Assembly (NCBI RefSeq): GCF_026540855.1
Contig: NZ_JALNUP010000004.1
Coordinates: forward strand, 124,001-188,000
DNA from: Sphingomonas sp. GC_Shp_5
GTDB lineage: Bacteria > Pseudomonadota > Alphaproteobacteria > Sphingomonadales > Sphingomonadaceae
Length of the DNA stretch: 64,000 bases
Direction: 5' to 3'
Shown: positions 42,134-50,766 of the stretch, in pieces
How the letters are laid out: the number at the start of each line of letters is the position of its first letter
Numbering within the stretch: the first letter of the stretch is position 1
Position numbers and translations under genes: made by a program
Notes under the pieces: generated by a model
Told to the model about the DNA's origin: nothing
Database searches by the model: none
The model's input: only the letters and a program-made list of their open reading frames with translations

Positions 42134-42184
42134 TCTTGGCGAACAAGCCCAATGAGGGCGCCCGACACGGGCGAAGGGGTGGTC

Positions 42185-42535
42185 ATGAAATACGCAAATA
42201 CACGGGAGGCAGCCCAGAGCGTCGCCGATCTGTTGTGGAAGCTCGAGATCCAGCTCGATGAGGCGTTCGCGACCAGCGGCGAGCTCCTCGCCTCGCTGCC
42301 GCGGGCGCGTCACACCGCCCAGCTGCCGGCGATCGTCGGCCAGCAGGCGTTCGAGCTGTTCAGCCAGGCAGTGGTCGCGATTGGCGCGGCGCGCGGCCAC
42401 ACCGTCGCCGGGCATCGCATCATCGAGAAAGTGGGCAAGCAGATCGGGTATGAAACAAGCTTCGGCGACGAACAGCCCAAGCCTGCGGCAGCCCCGATGG
42501 GTGTCGACGGCGGTCACTTGCGCGTCGCTGCCTAG
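42185..42535 (+). CDS. Conserved hypothetical protein, sphingomonad type
   Basis: A 116-residue protein of unknown function, starting MKYANTREAAQSVADLLWKL from the ATG at 42185. The predicted structure is mainly helical (VADLLWKLEIQLDEAFATS, IVGQQAFELFSQAVVAIGAA), with a Pro/Gly-rich C-terminus. It has no signal peptide, membrane segment or recognised motif. It lies 51 bases after the membrane-anchored regulator on the same strand and could be its co-transcribed partner or target; this is inference from position. Confidence 0.65.
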   Translation: MKYANTREAAQSVADLLWKLEIQLDEAFATSGELLASLPRARHTAQLPAIVGQQAFELFSQAVVAIGAARGHTVAGHRIIEKVGKQIGYETSFGDEQPKPAAAPMGVDGGHLRVAA

Positions 42536-42580
42536 GTGTCATGGCTTGGCCGCTAGATTGCTCCTTTGGCAGGCCAAGCC

Positions 42581-43045
42581 ATGATTCACATCCTGTTGTT
42601 CAATGCCGTGCTGGTGATCGCCTGCGGCTATGCGCTGATCGTCGGCGGTGCGCCCGAGCGGCTGACCGCGGCGACCTTCCTGTTCGGCGCCGCGGCGACC
42701 TTCGCGGTGCCCTTCCAGCCGCGGCAGAGCTTCTATGCGGTGCATGGCGTGATCCTGGCGATCGATGTCATCATGCTGGCCGTGCTGGTCGCTATCGCGC
42801 TGAGAGCAGATCGCTATTGGCCGCTCTACGTCAGTTCGCTGCACCTGATCACCATCGCGATCCATGGCGTGAAGGCCTATGAGCCGACACTGGTGCCGTG
42901 GATGTATGCCGCCGCCAGCGCCAAGATCGCCTATCCGATGCTGCTGCTGCTGCTGATCGGCGCGGTCCGCCACCGCGACCGCCGGGTCCGGTTCGGATCG
43001 GATCCCGATTGGTCTTCGCTGGACACGATCGAGGATCTGCGATGA
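42581..43045 (+). CDS. Small integral membrane protein of unknown function
   Basis: A 154-residue protein with about four membrane segments: ILLFNAVLVIACGYALIVGG, TAATFLFGAAATFAVPF, VILAIDVIMLAVLVAIALRA and AKIAYPMLLLLLIGAV. The C-terminal tail is charged and cytoplasmic by the positive-inside rule. No family is recognised. The ATG at 42581 directly precedes the first helix. The stop overlaps the start of the next gene (ATGA), so the two proteins are probably made together. Confidence 0.68.
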   Translation: MIHILLFNAVLVIACGYALIVGGAPERLTAATFLFGAAATFAVPFQPRQSFYAVHGVILAIDVIMLAVLVAIALRADRYWPLYVSSLHLITIAIHGVKAYEPTLVPWMYAAASAKIAYPMLLLLLIGAVRHRDRRVRFGSDPDWSSLDTIEDLR

Positions 43046-43509
43046 CTGCCGATATCCGGCTGATGCGCTGGCCCGAACGGGACCGCGACGATTACCAGCG
43101 GCTCGCTGCGGCGCTCGAGCAGGTGCGGCTGTCGGCGGCGCAGGGGCGTGGCGAATTGGTCGCGCCGCAGTTCGCCGGCCCCGAGGAGCCGAGCGATCTC
43201 GATCGTGCGCGTGCCTTGTTCGCCCAGCGCCGCGCCCGCGACGCCGCCGCGGGGCAGGACGCCGACCTGTTCTCGGATCCGGCCTGGGACATATTGCTCG
43301 CGCTGTTCATCGCTCATGCCGAGGGCCGCAGCCTGGCCGATACCGATGCCTGCGCGACCGCGTGCGTGGCGCCGGCGGCGGCGCTGCGCTGGCTGGACGT
43401 GCTCGGCGTGCGCGGCCTGGCGAGCTTCCGCGCCGGTAATCTCGGCAGGCGAGCGATGCTGACCGCGGCGGGCCATGAGCTGGTGGTCCGCTGCATCGGC
43501 GAGATGTGA
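43042..43509 (+). CDS. Hypothetical protein with winged-helix-like C-terminus
   Basis: A 155-residue soluble protein. The N-terminal half is Arg/Glu/Asp-rich. The C-terminal half (DPAWDILLALFIAHAEGRSL, ACVAPAAALRWLDVLGVRGL, RAMLTAAGHELVVRCI) has the helix spacing of a MarR-like winged helix, with the segment around Ala-Ala-Ala-Leu-Arg-Trp as the presumed recognition helix. Identification as a regulator is tentative. Its ATG is inside the stop of the membrane protein gene, suggesting a membrane protein and cytoplasmic regulator pair. Confidence 0.65.
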   Translation: MTADIRLMRWPERDRDDYQRLAAALEQVRLSAAQGRGELVAPQFAGPEEPSDLDRARALFAQRRARDAAAGQDADLFSDPAWDILLALFIAHAEGRSLADTDACATACVAPAAALRWLDVLGVRGLASFRAGNLGRRAMLTAAGHELVVRCIGEM

Positions 43510-43521
43510 CCGAGGCACGGC

Positions 43522-43698
43522 TCAGCCGGCGCGGTCGGCCTCGTCGCGCATCATCTCGACCCCCTGGCTGATGTGATTGCCGGCGATCGAATAGCCGAGA
43601 TCGTCGGCGAGCCGCATCAGTTCCTCGCCCAGCGCCACCGCGCGGCGAAGCAGTTCCGCCCGGATCCGTTGTTCCGCCACCGTCCTGTTATGCTGCAT
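43522..43698 (-). CDS. Small conserved-looking protein, 58 residues
   Basis: A short frame starting MQHNRTVAEQRIRAELLRRA and ending in RDEADRAG, then TGA. It is predicted to be helical, with alternating charged and Leu/Ala residues (VALGEELMRLADDLGY), and codon third positions are GC-rich as in real genes of this genome. It is convergent with the winged-helix gene and precedes tmk on the minus-strand side. No function can be assigned; it is too short to be sure without comparison. Confidence 0.55.
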   Translation of the reverse strand: MQHNRTVAEQRIRAELLRRAVALGEELMRLADDLGYSIAGNHISQGVEMMRDEADRAG

Positions 43699-43785
43699 GG
43701 CGCCGGTGTAGCGGGGTTGGGCGATGGCACAACCGCCGGACCCGCGCCGCGCGTCCCGCCGTGGCGCATCAGCGCCGGGCCGCCG

Positions 43786-44463
43786 CTAGCGGCGGGGCAG
43801 ACGGGGCAGCACCGCCGCGACGATCTCGGCGGCAATCGCCTGCGGCGGCCGCATCGCGACGCCATCGAACGTGCCCACCCGCAGCCAGTCGCCGAGCAGG
43901 TCGGTGCCGCTCAGCGCCGCGTAGCGATCGCGCACCCGCCCTTGGAGCGAGCGATCGGCCTCGTGCTGGTCGAACACCAGCTCGGTATAGGAACGTTGCT
44001 GCTTCTGCGCGATCTGGCGACGCGCGGTATCGAGCGGCGTATCGAGGTAGATCGACAGATCGGGCGGCGGCAGCGCAAAGCTGCCGGTCTCAAGGCCGAC
44101 GATCCAGCGCATCAGCGCGTCCGCTTCGTCATCGGCGACCTTGGCGGCCTGGTAGACGATGTTGGAGGCGATGTAGCGATCGAACACGACGACGTCGTTC
44201 GCCACGGCGACCGCGGCAATGTGATCGCGCGACTCGAACCGGTCGAGCGCATAGAGCACCGCCGCCGCCTCGGGCGTCACCGGGCGGGGCAGGGTGCCGG
44301 CGAGGAATTCGCCGAGCACATGGCCGCCAACGGTCGCGGTGTAGCGCGGAAAGGAGATCACCGCGGCGCGCAGCCCCGCCGCCTCGAGCTGGCGGACCAA
44401 TTCGGCGGCGGTCGTCGCCTTGCCGGCGCCATCGGCGCCTTCGATCGCGAGCAGCAGGCTCAT
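43786..44463 (-). CDS. tmk: Thymidylate kinase
   Basis: Tmk phosphorylates dTMP to dTDP for DNA synthesis. The 225-residue product has the P-loop IEGADGAGKATTAAELV at the N-terminus, the substrate-binding VVISFPRYTATVGGH-like region, and FDRYIASN (the DR(Y/H) motif) at about residue 95. The P-loop reads GAGKAT where many enzymes have GAGKTT or GAGKST. The start at 44463 overlaps the stop of the DUF2147 gene by four bases, so they form a short operon. The frame upstream of that ATG belongs to the neighbouring gene region, not to tmk. Confidence 0.88.
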   Translation of the reverse strand: MSLLLAIEGADGAGKATTAAELVRQLEAAGLRAAVISFPRYTATVGGHVLGEFLAGTLPRPVTPEAAAVLYALDRFESRDHIAAVAVANDVVVFDRYIASNIVYQAAKVADDEADALMRWIVGLETGSFALPPPDLSIYLDTPLDTARRQIAQKQQRSYTELVFDQHEADRSLQGRVRDRYAALSGTDLLGDWLRVGTFDGVAMRPPQAIAAEIVAAVLPRLPRR

Positions 44464-44846
44464 TCGCGCCGCCATAGCTGCGACTTGCAGATCAGGCCGC
44501 CGATCAGGCAGCCCTTCACGTTGAGCGTGTTCGCATCGACCATGGTGATGGTGGAGCCGAACGCCCGCCCCATGTCGGGGATCCACACCTGACCCGACCA
44601 GCGACCGCGGCCGCTCGGCTTGTAGCCGCGCAGCAACGCGGTGCCGATCAGCGGCGGTGCACCCTTGGCGGCAGCGTCGTTCCTGGCCTTGTCGCTGGCG
44701 CGCACGATCCAGCCGCACAGCTTGTCGCCGCACGCGCCGGTGCGCACCGCGACCGAATTCTTTGGATTGTGCCACACGCCGAAAATGGCGGGCTGCGCGG
44801 CCGGCGACGCCGCGGCAAACATGAGAGGTAACAGAACAGCGATCAT
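44460..44846 (-). CDS. DUF2147 secreted protein
   Basis: A 128-residue protein with a signal peptide (MIAVLLPLMFAAASPAAQ) and a small beta-rich DUF2147 domain: FGVWHNPKNSVAVRTGACGD, KLCGWIVRASDKARND, GTALLRGYKPSGRGRWSGQV and GCLIGGLICKSQLWRR, with four cysteines likely to form disulfides. Family members are periplasmic or outer-membrane-associated and uncharacterised. It overlaps tmk by four bases on the same strand. Confidence 0.85.
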   Translation of the reverse strand: MIAVLLPLMFAAASPAAQPAIFGVWHNPKNSVAVRTGACGDKLCGWIVRASDKARNDAAAKGAPPLIGTALLRGYKPSGRGRWSGQVWIPDMGRAFGSTITMVDANTLNVKGCLIGGLICKSQLWRRE

Positions 44847-44889
44847 GCGCGCCGCTCTAGCCGTCCACCGATGAACGAAGCGTGGCGAA

Positions 44890-45168
44890 TCACCCGCGCA
44901 GGCCTTGGTGGTGGCGGATCACCTCGTCGATGATGAAGCGCAGGAACTTCTCGCTGAATTCGGGATCGAGCTCGGCTTCCTCGGCGAGATGGCGCAGTCG
45001 CGCGATCTGGCGTTCCTCGCGACCCGGATCGGCGGGCGGCAGGCCGGATTCGGCCTTGTAGCGGCCCACCGCCTGGGTGACCTTGAAGCGCTCGGCGAGG
45101 AGGTGGACCAGCGCGGCATCGATATTGTCGATGCTCTTGCGATACCCCTGCAGCACATTGTCACTCAT
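44890..45168 (-). CDS. Chorismate mutase, AroQ class
   Basis: A 92-residue all-helical AroQ-fold protein that converts chorismate to prephenate for Phe and Tyr synthesis. Motifs are YRKSIDNIDAALVHLLAERF, VTQAVGRYKAESGLPPADPG, and RFIIDEVIRHHQGLRG at the C-terminus. PchB-type isochorismate-pyruvate lyases share the fold, but no siderophore genes are near, so mutase is the simpler call. The ATG at 45168 was chosen over a much longer frame because it starts the recognisable domain. It is divergent from the polyprenyl synthase gene. Confidence 0.85.
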   Translation of the reverse strand: MSDNVLQGYRKSIDNIDAALVHLLAERFKVTQAVGRYKAESGLPPADPGREERQIARLRHLAEEAELDPEFSEKFLRFIIDEVIRHHQGLRG

Positions 45169-45256
45169 CGTGGCCCTCCCGCGGCGCGCGTCGAATGGCC
45201 GCCCCATGCGGCCTGGGCTTGCCTTTGCCAAGCCCAGCGGCCAGAGCCCCGCGAAG

Positions 45257-46267
45257 ATGACCGCTACCATCCACCGTCTCGACAACCGCGAGCCGTCACT
45301 GGAGCCGATGCTCCAGCTCGTCGCCACCGACATGAACTCGGTGAACGCGGTAATCCTGGACCGCATGCAGTCCGACATCCCGCTGATCCCCGAGCTTGCC
45401 GGGCATCTGATCGCCGGGGGCGGCAAACGGATGCGGCCGATGCTGACGCTCGCGAGCGCGCGGCTGATCGGCTACACCGGTTCGCGCCATCACCGGCTTG
45501 CCGCCGCGGTGGAGTTCATCCACACCGCGACGCTGCTCCACGACGACGTCGTCGACGGATCGGACCTCAGGCGCGGCAAGCGCACCGCCAATTTGATCTG
45601 GGGCAATCCGGCGAGCGTGCTGGTCGGCGATTTCCTGTTCTCGCGCAGCTTCGAGCTGATGGTGGAGGACGGCAGCCTCAAGGTGCTCAAGATCCTGTCG
45701 AGCACCTCGGCGATCATCGCCGAGGGCGAGGTCAACCAACTCACCGCGGCACGGCGGATCGATCTCGGCGAGGATCGCTACCTCGACATCATCAACGCCA
45801 AGACGGCGGCGCTGTTCGCCGCGGCGTGCCGGATCTCGGCGGTGGTCGCCGAGCGCGGCGAGGGCGAGGAAACGGCCCTGGACGCCTACGGCCGCAACCT
45901 CGGCATCGCCTTCCAGCTGGTCGACGATGCGATCGACTATGTCTCGGACGCAGGCACGATGGGCAAGGATGCCGGCGACGATTTTCGCGAGGGCAAGATG
46001 ACCCTGCCGGTGATCCTCGCCTACGCCCGCGGCAGCGCCGAGGACCGCAAGTTCTGGAAGGACGCGATGGAAGGGCGCCGCGCCTCCGACGAGGATTTCG
46101 TGCTCGCGGTTGATCTGGTGCGGCGGAGCCGCGCGGTCGACGATACGCTCGCCCGCGCTCGTCATTACGGTCAGCGCGCCGTGGACGCGATCGCCGGCTT
46201 CCCGGCCGGGCAGGCCAAGGACGCGATGGTCGAGGCGGTCGAGTTCGCGGTGGCGCGGGCTTATTGA
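45257..46267 (+). CDS. ispB: Polyprenyl diphosphate synthase (octaprenyl/decaprenyl type)
   Basis: This trans-prenyltransferase builds the long isoprenoid side chain of ubiquinone. The 336-residue product has the first aspartate-rich motif LLHDDVVDGSDLRRG and the second LVDDAIDYVSD, plus GGGKRMRPML near the N-terminus. The chain length cannot be read with certainty; sphingomonads use ubiquinone-10, so decaprenyl is likely but inferred. The ATG at 45257 gives MTATIHRLDNREPSLEPM, in line with homologues. A short GC-rich palindrome (46272-46287) follows the stop. Confidence 0.92.
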   Translation: MTATIHRLDNREPSLEPMLQLVATDMNSVNAVILDRMQSDIPLIPELAGHLIAGGGKRMRPMLTLASARLIGYTGSRHHRLAAAVEFIHTATLLHDDVVDGSDLRRGKRTANLIWGNPASVLVGDFLFSRSFELMVEDGSLKVLKILSSTSAIIAEGEVNQLTAARRIDLGEDRYLDIINAKTAALFAAACRISAVVAERGEGEETALDAYGRNLGIAFQLVDDAIDYVSDAGTMGKDAGDDFREGKMTLPVILAYARGSAEDRKFWKDAMEGRRASDEDFVLAVDLVRRSRAVDDTLARARHYGQRAVDAIAGFPAGQAKDAMVEAVEFAVARAY

Positions 46268-46335
46268 GGCCGGGGCGACCTCGCCCCTTCGATGCGTCCT
46301 CCCGGGGCTCGATCCGGAAGGACGACCGATCTGCT

Positions 46336-47298
46336 CTAGACGCTGGCGGCGCTCTCCAGCTTGCAGTCATGACCGCCGGTTTCGCATTGCAGCGTCGCAT
46401 GGCCGATGCCGAACCGGTCGTGGAGCATGGTTTGGGCGTTGACGAGGAAATCGTCGCCCGGGTGACCGTTCGCCACCACCAGATGCGCCGTCAGCACCGG
46501 CTCGGTGGTGGACATCGGCCAGATGTGGAGATCGTGAACCCGATCGACCCCGGGCAGCGCCTCGAGCGCGGCGGTGACGGCATCATAGTCGATGTTGCGC
46601 GGCACCGCGGCGAGCGCCATCTCCACCGTTTCACGGAGCAATCCCCAGGTCTGCGCGAAGATCAGCGCGACGATCACCAGGCTGACGAGCGGATCGAGCC
46701 AGGTGACGCCGGTGTACCAGATGATCAGCCCGGCGACGACGACCCCGGCCGACACCAGCGCATCGGACAGCATGTGGAGATAGGCGCCACGGATGTTGAC
46801 GTCGCCATGGCGGCCGCGCGCGAATAGCCAGGCGGTGAAGGCGTTGACGGCAATGCCGACCGCCGCAATCGACGACACGGTCAGCCCGGCCACCGGGGAG
46901 GGATCGGCAAAGCGTTGCACGGCTTCGAGCGTGATCGCCCCGAGCGCAACCAGCAGCAGCAGCGCGTTGGTCAGCGCCGCAAGGATGGTCGAGCCCTTCA
47001 GGCCGTACGTGAAGCGCTTGCTCGGCGCGGTCCGTGCCAGCGCCGCGCCGCCCCAGGCCACCGCAAGCCCGAGCACATCCGACAGGTTATGGCCCGCATC
47101 GGCCAGCAGCGCGACCGAGCCGGTCCAGAAGCCGGCGCCGCCCTCGCCGAGAACGTAGAGGATGTTGAGCGTGATCCCGATGGCAAACGCGCGATCGAAG
47201 TTCGCCGGCGCGTGTGAATGCCCGTGGCCATGCCCGTGCGCGTGCCCGTGTCCGTGCGCATGGCCATGATCGTGGCCGTGGTGATGATGTCCGCTCAA
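46336..47298 (-). CDS. CDF family cation (zinc) efflux transporter
   Basis: A cation diffusion facilitator that exports Zn2+ or similar ions in exchange for protons. A very His-rich N-terminus (HHHHGHDHGHAHGHGHAHGH) is followed by six membrane helices with the metal-site pairs in ADAGHNLSDVLGL and HMLSDALVSAG, and a C-terminal cytoplasmic domain containing VHDLHIWPMSTTEPVL. The start is uncertain. A TTG at 47298 has GGAGGGA at the proper distance and gives 320 residues; the ATG at 47373 gives 345 residues but has no ribosome-binding sequence. It is divergent from hrpB. Confidence 0.88.
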   Translation of the reverse strand: MSGHHHHGHDHGHAHGHGHAHGHGHGHSHAPANFDRAFAIGITLNILYVLGEGGAGFWTGSVALLADAGHNLSDVLGLAVAWGGAALARTAPSKRFTYGLKGSTILAALTNALLLLVALGAITLEAVQRFADPSPVAGLTVSSIAAVGIAVNAFTAWLFARGRHGDVNIRGAYLHMLSDALVSAGVVVAGLIIWYTGVTWLDPLVSLVIVALIFAQTWGLLRETVEMALAAVPRNIDYDAVTAALEALPGVDRVHDLHIWPMSTTEPVLTAHLVVANGHPGDDFLVNAQTMLHDRFGIGHATLQCETGGHDCKLESAASV

Positions 47299-47447
47299 CC
47301 GTCCCTCCGTCGCGGTCCGCCTAGCAGGTCGGGCGCGTGAGACACTAGGACGTGATGATGAGACCTTCGTCATCGCGCGACGAGCGCGAGGTCAAGGAAC
47401 GAGTCGCGGCTGCTGGCGACCGGCGCCGATGCTGCTAGGACGCCCGC

Positions 47448-49925
47448 GTGACCGCCACCCTGCCGATCCATGCTGTCCTCCCCGAGCTGCTCGCCGCACT
47501 GCGCGCGTCGCCCAACGCGGTGCTGGTGGCGCCACCCGGCGCCGGCAAGACCACCGCGGTGGCGCCGGCGCTGCTCGCCGAGCCATGGTGCGACGGCGAG
47601 ATCCTGCTGCTGTCGCCGCGGCGGCTCGCCGCCCGTGCCGCCGCCGAGCGGATGGCGGCGACCGCGGGCGAGTCGGTCGGGCAGACCATCGGCTATGCGA
47701 CGCGGATGGATTCGAAGCGTTCGGCGGCGACCCGTGTCACCGTGATCACCGAGGGCATTTTCGTCGCCCGGATCCAGGCCGATCCCGAGCTCGCCGGCAT
47801 CGCGGCAGTGCTGTTTGACGAGGTGCATGAGCGCAGCCTCGATGGCGACTTCGGCCTTGCGCTCGCGCTCGACACCCAGGCCGCCTGGCGGCCCGACCTG
47901 CGGCTGGTGGCAATGTCGGCGACGCTCGACGGCGCGCGGTTCGCGACGCTTATGGGGGCAGGGGGAGCGGCTGCGCCGGTGATCGAGAGCGAAGGCCGCA
48001 GCCATCCGCTCGAGCTGCGCCATATCGGCCGCCGCGCGGAGGCGCGGATCGAGGACGAGGTCGCGGCAGTGGTGCGGCGGGCGCTGGCCGACGCGGACGG
48101 CGGCGTGCTCGCCTTCCTGCCCGGCGTCGCCGAGATCGAACGGACCGCCGAGCGACTTGCCGGTCTGCCCGACGACATCGTCATCCACGAGCTCCACGGC
48201 AGCCTCGATCCTGCCGCGCAGCGCGCCGCCATCGCGCGCGAACCCGATGGCCGGCGCAAGGTGGTGCTCGCGACCTCGATCGCCGAGGCCAGCCTGACGC
48301 TCGACGGCATCCGGATCGTGGTCGATTCGGGGCTGGCGCGACGCCCGCGTTACGATCGTGCCGCGGGGATGACGCGGCTGGTGACGGAGCGGGCGAGCCA
48401 GGCGGCGGTGGTCCAGCGCGCCGGCCGCGCCGCGCGGCAGGGGCCGGGGGTTGCCTATCGCTTGTGGGAGGCGGCGGCGACCGCCGGCCTGCCGCGGTTC
48501 GATCCACCCGAGATCCTCGAGGCCGATCTCTCCTCGCTGGTGCTCGCGGCGGCGATCTGGGGCGTCGGCGATCCGCGTGACCTCGCCTGGATCGATCCGC
48601 CGCCGCCAGCGGCGATCGCGGAGGCGCGCGAGCGGCTGGCGACGCTGAACGCGCTCGACGGCGACGGCCGTCCCACCGCGCATGGTCGGGCGATCGCGGC
48701 GCTGCCGATGCCGCCGCGACTCGCGCACATGCTGCTGCGCGCCGCCGCCATGGGATTGTCGGACACCGCCGCGCAGGTCGCGGTGCTGCTGTCAGAGCGC
48801 GGCATCGGCGGCAATGACGCCGATCTCGAGGCGCGGCTGCGGCGCTGGCGAGGCGAGCGCGGCACCAAGGCACAGGCGGCGCGGCGGCTCGCCGAGCGCT
48901 GGAGCGGGCTTGCGCGCGAGGTGCGCACCACCGCCGCCTTTGTCGGCACGTCCGACGAGGCGATCGCCGCCTGCGTCGCGCTGGCTTTCCCCGATCGGGT
49001 GGCGCGGCGGCGCGATGCCTCGGGCGAGCAATGGGCCTCGGTCGGCGGTCGGGGCTTCCGGCTCGATGGCGCGACCGCGCTGGCCCGCGCCGAATGGCTC
49101 GCGGTCGCCGATACCCAGGGTGCCGCCTCGGGCGCGCGCATCCTCGCCGCGGCACCGCTCACCGCCGAGCTGATCGAGCGCCTGTTTGCCGACCGGATCG
49201 AGACGCGGCGTACGGTCGAGTTCGATCCGGCGACCGGCGGCGTGGTCGCGCTGCGCGAACGCCGGCTCGGCAGCCTGCGCCTCGCCACCGGGCCCGACAG
49301 CAACGCCGATGGCGAGGCGATTGCCACGGCCTTGCTGGACGGCGTCCGCCGCCACGGCCTCGGCTTGCTGCCCTGGAGCGCCGGTGCGCGGGCGCTGCTC
49401 ACCCGCGGCATCTACGCCGGGCTGGCGCTCGACGATGCGGCGCTGCTCGCCCGGCTCGACGACTGGCTGCCGGCGCTGCTGCCGGGCAAGCGCCGGCTCG
49501 ACGCGATTGCCCCCGGTGCGCTGGCCGATGCCGTGCGCGGCCTGGTCGGCTGGAACGACCTGCGCCGGATCGACCGACTCGCGCCGGCCGAGTTCACCAG
49601 CCCCGCGGGCAGCACCCATGCGATCGACTATGCCGCCGAGGGTGGGCCGCGGGTCGAGCTGCGCGTCCAGGCGCTGTTCGGGCTCGCCGAGCATCCGACG
49701 ATCGGCGAGGCACGAGTGCCGCTGGTGCTCAGCCTGACCTCGCCGGCCGGGCGGCCGATCCAGACCACCCGCGATCTGCCGGGCTTCTGGACCGGCAGCT
49801 GGACTGCGGTCGCCAAGGAAATGCGCGGCCGCTATCCCAAGCATCCCTGGCCCGACGATCCCGCCGCGGCCTCGGCGACGCTGCGCACCAAAAAGGCGGA
49901 TGCGCGCGGCGGCGGGACGCGCTAA
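47448..49925 (+). CDS. hrpB: ATP-dependent helicase HrpB
   Basis: HrpB is a DEAH-type RNA helicase of the DExH family. The 825-residue product contains the Walker A motif [31 protein letters not shown], the DEVHER box, the SAT motif (AMSATLDGARF), ATSIAEASLTLDGIRIVVDSG, and QRAGRAARQGPGVAYRLW, followed by the HrpB-specific C-terminal domain ending GRYPKHPWPDDPA. The start is a GTG. The product is of the family's usual length. Its biological role in bacteria remains poorly known. Confidence 0.93.
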   Translation: MTATLPIHAVLPELLAALRASPNAVLVAPPGAGKTTAVAPALLAEPWCDGEILLLSPRRLAARAAAERMAATAGESVGQTIGYATRMDSKRSAATRVTVITEGIFVARIQADPELAGIAAVLFDEVHERSLDGDFGLALALDTQAAWRPDLRLVAMSATLDGARFATLMGAGGAAAPVIESEGRSHPLELRHIGRRAEARIEDEVAAVVRRALADADGGVLAFLPGVAEIERTAERLAGLPDDIVIHELHGSLDPAAQRAAIAREPDGRRKVVLATSIAEASLTLDGIRIVVDSGLARRPRYDRAAGMTRLVTERASQAAVVQRAGRAARQGPGVAYRLWEAAATAGLPRFDPPEILEADLSSLVLAAAIWGVGDPRDLAWIDPPPPAAIAEARERLATLNALDGDGRPTAHGRAIAALPMPPRLAHMLLRAAAMGLSDTAAQVAVLLSERGIGGNDADLEARLRRWRGERGTKAQAARRLAERWSGLAREVRTTAAFVGTSDEAIAACVALAFPDRVARRRDASGEQWASVGGRGFRLDGATALARAEWLAVADTQGAASGARILAAAPLTAELIERLFADRIETRRTVEFDPATGGVVALRERRLGSLRLATGPDSNADGEAIATALLDGVRRHGLGLLPWSAGARALLTRGIYAGLALDDAALLARLDDWLPALLPGKRRLDAIAPGALADAVRGLVGWNDLRRIDRLAPAEFTSPAGSTHAIDYAAEGGPRVELRVQALFGLAEHPTIGEARVPLVLSLTSPAGRPIQTTRDLPGFWTGSWTAVAKEMRGRYPKHPWPDDPAAASATLRTKKADARGGGTR

Positions 49926-49935
49926 GGACGGGTCC

Positions 49936-50217
49936 ATGCCTATCGCCCGTATCTTCCAGCGCCCCAAGAACGCGATGCAGTCCGGCAAATTCCGGACCGA
50001 CCATTGGCAGCTCGAATTCGAGCCTGCCGAGGCCAAGCATCCTGATCCGCTCACTGGCTGGGCCGGTAGCGGCGACACCCGTGACCAGATCCGCATGGGC
50101 TTTTCCAGCCAGGAGGCGGCGGTGGCGTTCTGCGAGGCGCAGGGCCTCGATTACGAGCTGATCCCGGCGCCGGTGCGCACGCTCAAGCTGCAGGCCTACG
50201 CCGACAACTTCCGGTAG
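49936..50217 (+). CDS. NADH dehydrogenase accessory subunit, NDUFS4-like
   Basis: A 93-residue protein with the conserved region of the NDUFS4 (18 kDa/AQDQ) subunit of complex I: ARIFQRPKNAMQSGKFRTDH, WQLEFE, GWAGSGDTRDQIRMGFSSQE and AVAFCEAQGLDYELIP. Alphaproteobacterial complex I carries several such subunits, shared with mitochondria. It is encoded away from the nuo operon, as is usual for this subunit. The ATG at 49936 follows AAGGA. It converges on the NUDIX gene. Confidence 0.88.
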   Translation: MPIARIFQRPKNAMQSGKFRTDHWQLEFEPAEAKHPDPLTGWAGSGDTRDQIRMGFSSQEAAVAFCEAQGLDYELIPAPVRTLKLQAYADNFR

Positions 50218-50250
50218 TGGCGGGCGGGCGCGAGGCCCGCTCCCGCCACC
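50217..50250. terminator. Hairpin between convergent genes, possible bidirectional terminator
   Basis: TGGCGGG...GGGC and GCCCG...CCCGCCA form an interrupted stem around GCGAG between two convergent stop codons. No T run is present, so its activity is uncertain. Confidence 0.4.
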
Positions 50251-50766
50251 CTAGAGATCAGCCAGCAGGTCGCCCGCGAGCACCAGCAGCATCTTGGCGT
50301 CGATCGCCAGCCCGTCGCGACGCTTGGCGGCGACAAAGCCGGCCACCTCGGCGAGCGGCACGCGATGCACGGTGATCTTCTCGTGCGCATCGCCGCCGCC
50401 GTCGCCGACCCGCTGGAGCTCGGTCGCCAACACCAGCGTGAACCGCTCCGAGGTCATTCCCGGCGATGAATAGAATTCGCCGCGTTCCTCGACGATCGCC
50501 GCGCGATAGCCGGTTTCCTCCTCGAGCTCGCGGCGCGCGGCCTCGGCGACCGCCTCGCCGGCGCTCTCGTCACCGACCAGGCCTGCGGGAAGCTCGAGGC
50601 AGGCACGACCGACCGGCACGCGATATTGCTCGACCAGCAGCAGTTCGCGCTCGCCGGTGACCGCGACGATCACCGCGGCGGTGATGTCGCCGACGCGCTC
50701 GGCATATTCCCAGGTGCCACTCTTCTTGGCGGAGAGGTATTTCCCCTCCCAGACGGTATCGCTCAT
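50251..50766 (-). CDS. NUDIX hydrolase (ADP-ribose pyrophosphatase-like)
   Basis: A 171-residue NUDIX enzyme that hydrolyses a nucleoside diphosphate linked to another moiety. The NUDIX box runs from Gly65 to Gly86 (GDESAGEAVAEAARRELEEE, then TG), preceded by LELPAGLV, the arrangement of ADP-ribose pyrophosphatases. The substrate is not proven. The start at 50766 overlaps the end of the small TPM-domain gene by four bases, so it is the last gene of the lemA-TPM-TPM-NUDIX unit. Confidence 0.88.
   Translation of the reverse strand: MSDTVWEGKYLSAKKSGTWEYAERVGDITAAVIVAVTGERELLLVEQYRVPVGRACLELPAGLVGDESAGEAVAEAARRELEEETGYRAAIVEERGEFYSSPGMTSERFTLVLATELQRVGDGGGDAHEKITVHRVPLAEVAGFVAAKRRDGLAIDAKMLLVLAGDLLADL

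Noticed and set aside
47215..47285. Tandem GTGCCCGTGGCCAT-like repeats
   Set aside because: They encode the His/Gly/Ala-rich metal-binding N-terminus of the CDF transporter.
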